Below are positions 63,885 to 64,000 of a DNA stretch of 64,000 bases, one piece after another. The stretch is from Doris montereyensis (taxonomy: Eukaryota; Mollusca; Gastropoda; Nudibranchia; Dorididae). Numbering within the stretch: the stretch's first letter is position 1; each line of letters starts with the position of its first letter. A program made the position numbers and the translations under genes. Under the pieces are notes generated by a model. That model saw only the letters and a list, made by a program, of their open reading frames with translations, made no database searches and was not told the DNA's origin. The stretch is from assembly GCA_037039925.1 (NCBI GenBank), contig JAXRKP010000110.1, positions 159,501 to 223,500 of the forward strand, in the 5' to 3' direction.

Positions 63885-64000
63885 TTAATTTTTTATATTC
63901 ATCGAAGATGTTATTTGTTTTTTGTTATCCTTTTTTATCAAGTGTTTAAAATTTTATATTCATTGAAGATGTTATTTGTTTCTTGTTATCCTTTTTTATC
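63885..64000. repeat. direct duplication at the window edge
   Basis: A unit of about 65 bp (TATATTCATCGAAGATGTTA, then ATTTGTTTTTTGTTATCC) starts near 63892 and again near 63956, running off the end of the window. Confidence 0.8.

Overview
The window is animal nuclear DNA. It has spliced genes with GT-AG introns of up to about 5 kb, many diverged transposable elements, tRNA-derived SINEs, and very long (GA)n/(CT)n microsatellites. Gene content and repeat style suggest a lophotrochozoan, most likely a mollusc; that placement is inference. No prokaryotic or organellar features were seen.

Layout: (1) 840-9839, + strand: a four-exon SRSF1 (SF2/ASF) splicing-factor gene with a 3' UTR probably reaching about 13.0 kb. 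Its introns hold DNA transposons, a SINE and a LINE tail. (2) 13-22 kb: a transposon-rich gap with antisense non-LTR retrotransposon remnants, a Tigger/pogo-like element, SINEs and a GA/CT fold-back palindrome. (3) 24994-31377, - strand: a second four-exon SRSF1-like gene inverted relative to the first, with a tandem array in its presumed 3' UTR. (4) 34425-38752, + strand: a three-exon divergent actin-like gene. (5) 38.8-46.4 kb: no host gene seen; it holds a gag relic, SINEs, a CAGT-ended DNA element and three large tandem arrays. (6) 46457-55140, - strand: a six-exon TMEM199/VMA12 gene (V-ATPase assembly factor), with a fourth array in its last intron. (7) 55505-60017, + strand: the first four exons of SFSWAP, head-to-head with TMEM199 across about 364 bp; the rest lies beyond the window. 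(8) 60-64 kb: a hAT-type transposase relic and a possible PiggyBac-like N-terminus.

Two of the gene families (SRSF1 twice, SFSWAP) act in splicing regulation, TMEM199 in V-ATPase assembly, and the actin-like protein in the cytoskeleton or nucleus. There is no evidence that they form a functional cluster.

Almost every multi-exon gene carries isolated one-base indels, nearly all deletions, while splice sites and protein similarity stay intact. The simplest reading is residual long-read base-calling error, so the genes are annotated as genes with frame breaks. True pseudogenisation of one SRSF1 copy or of the actin-like gene cannot be excluded.
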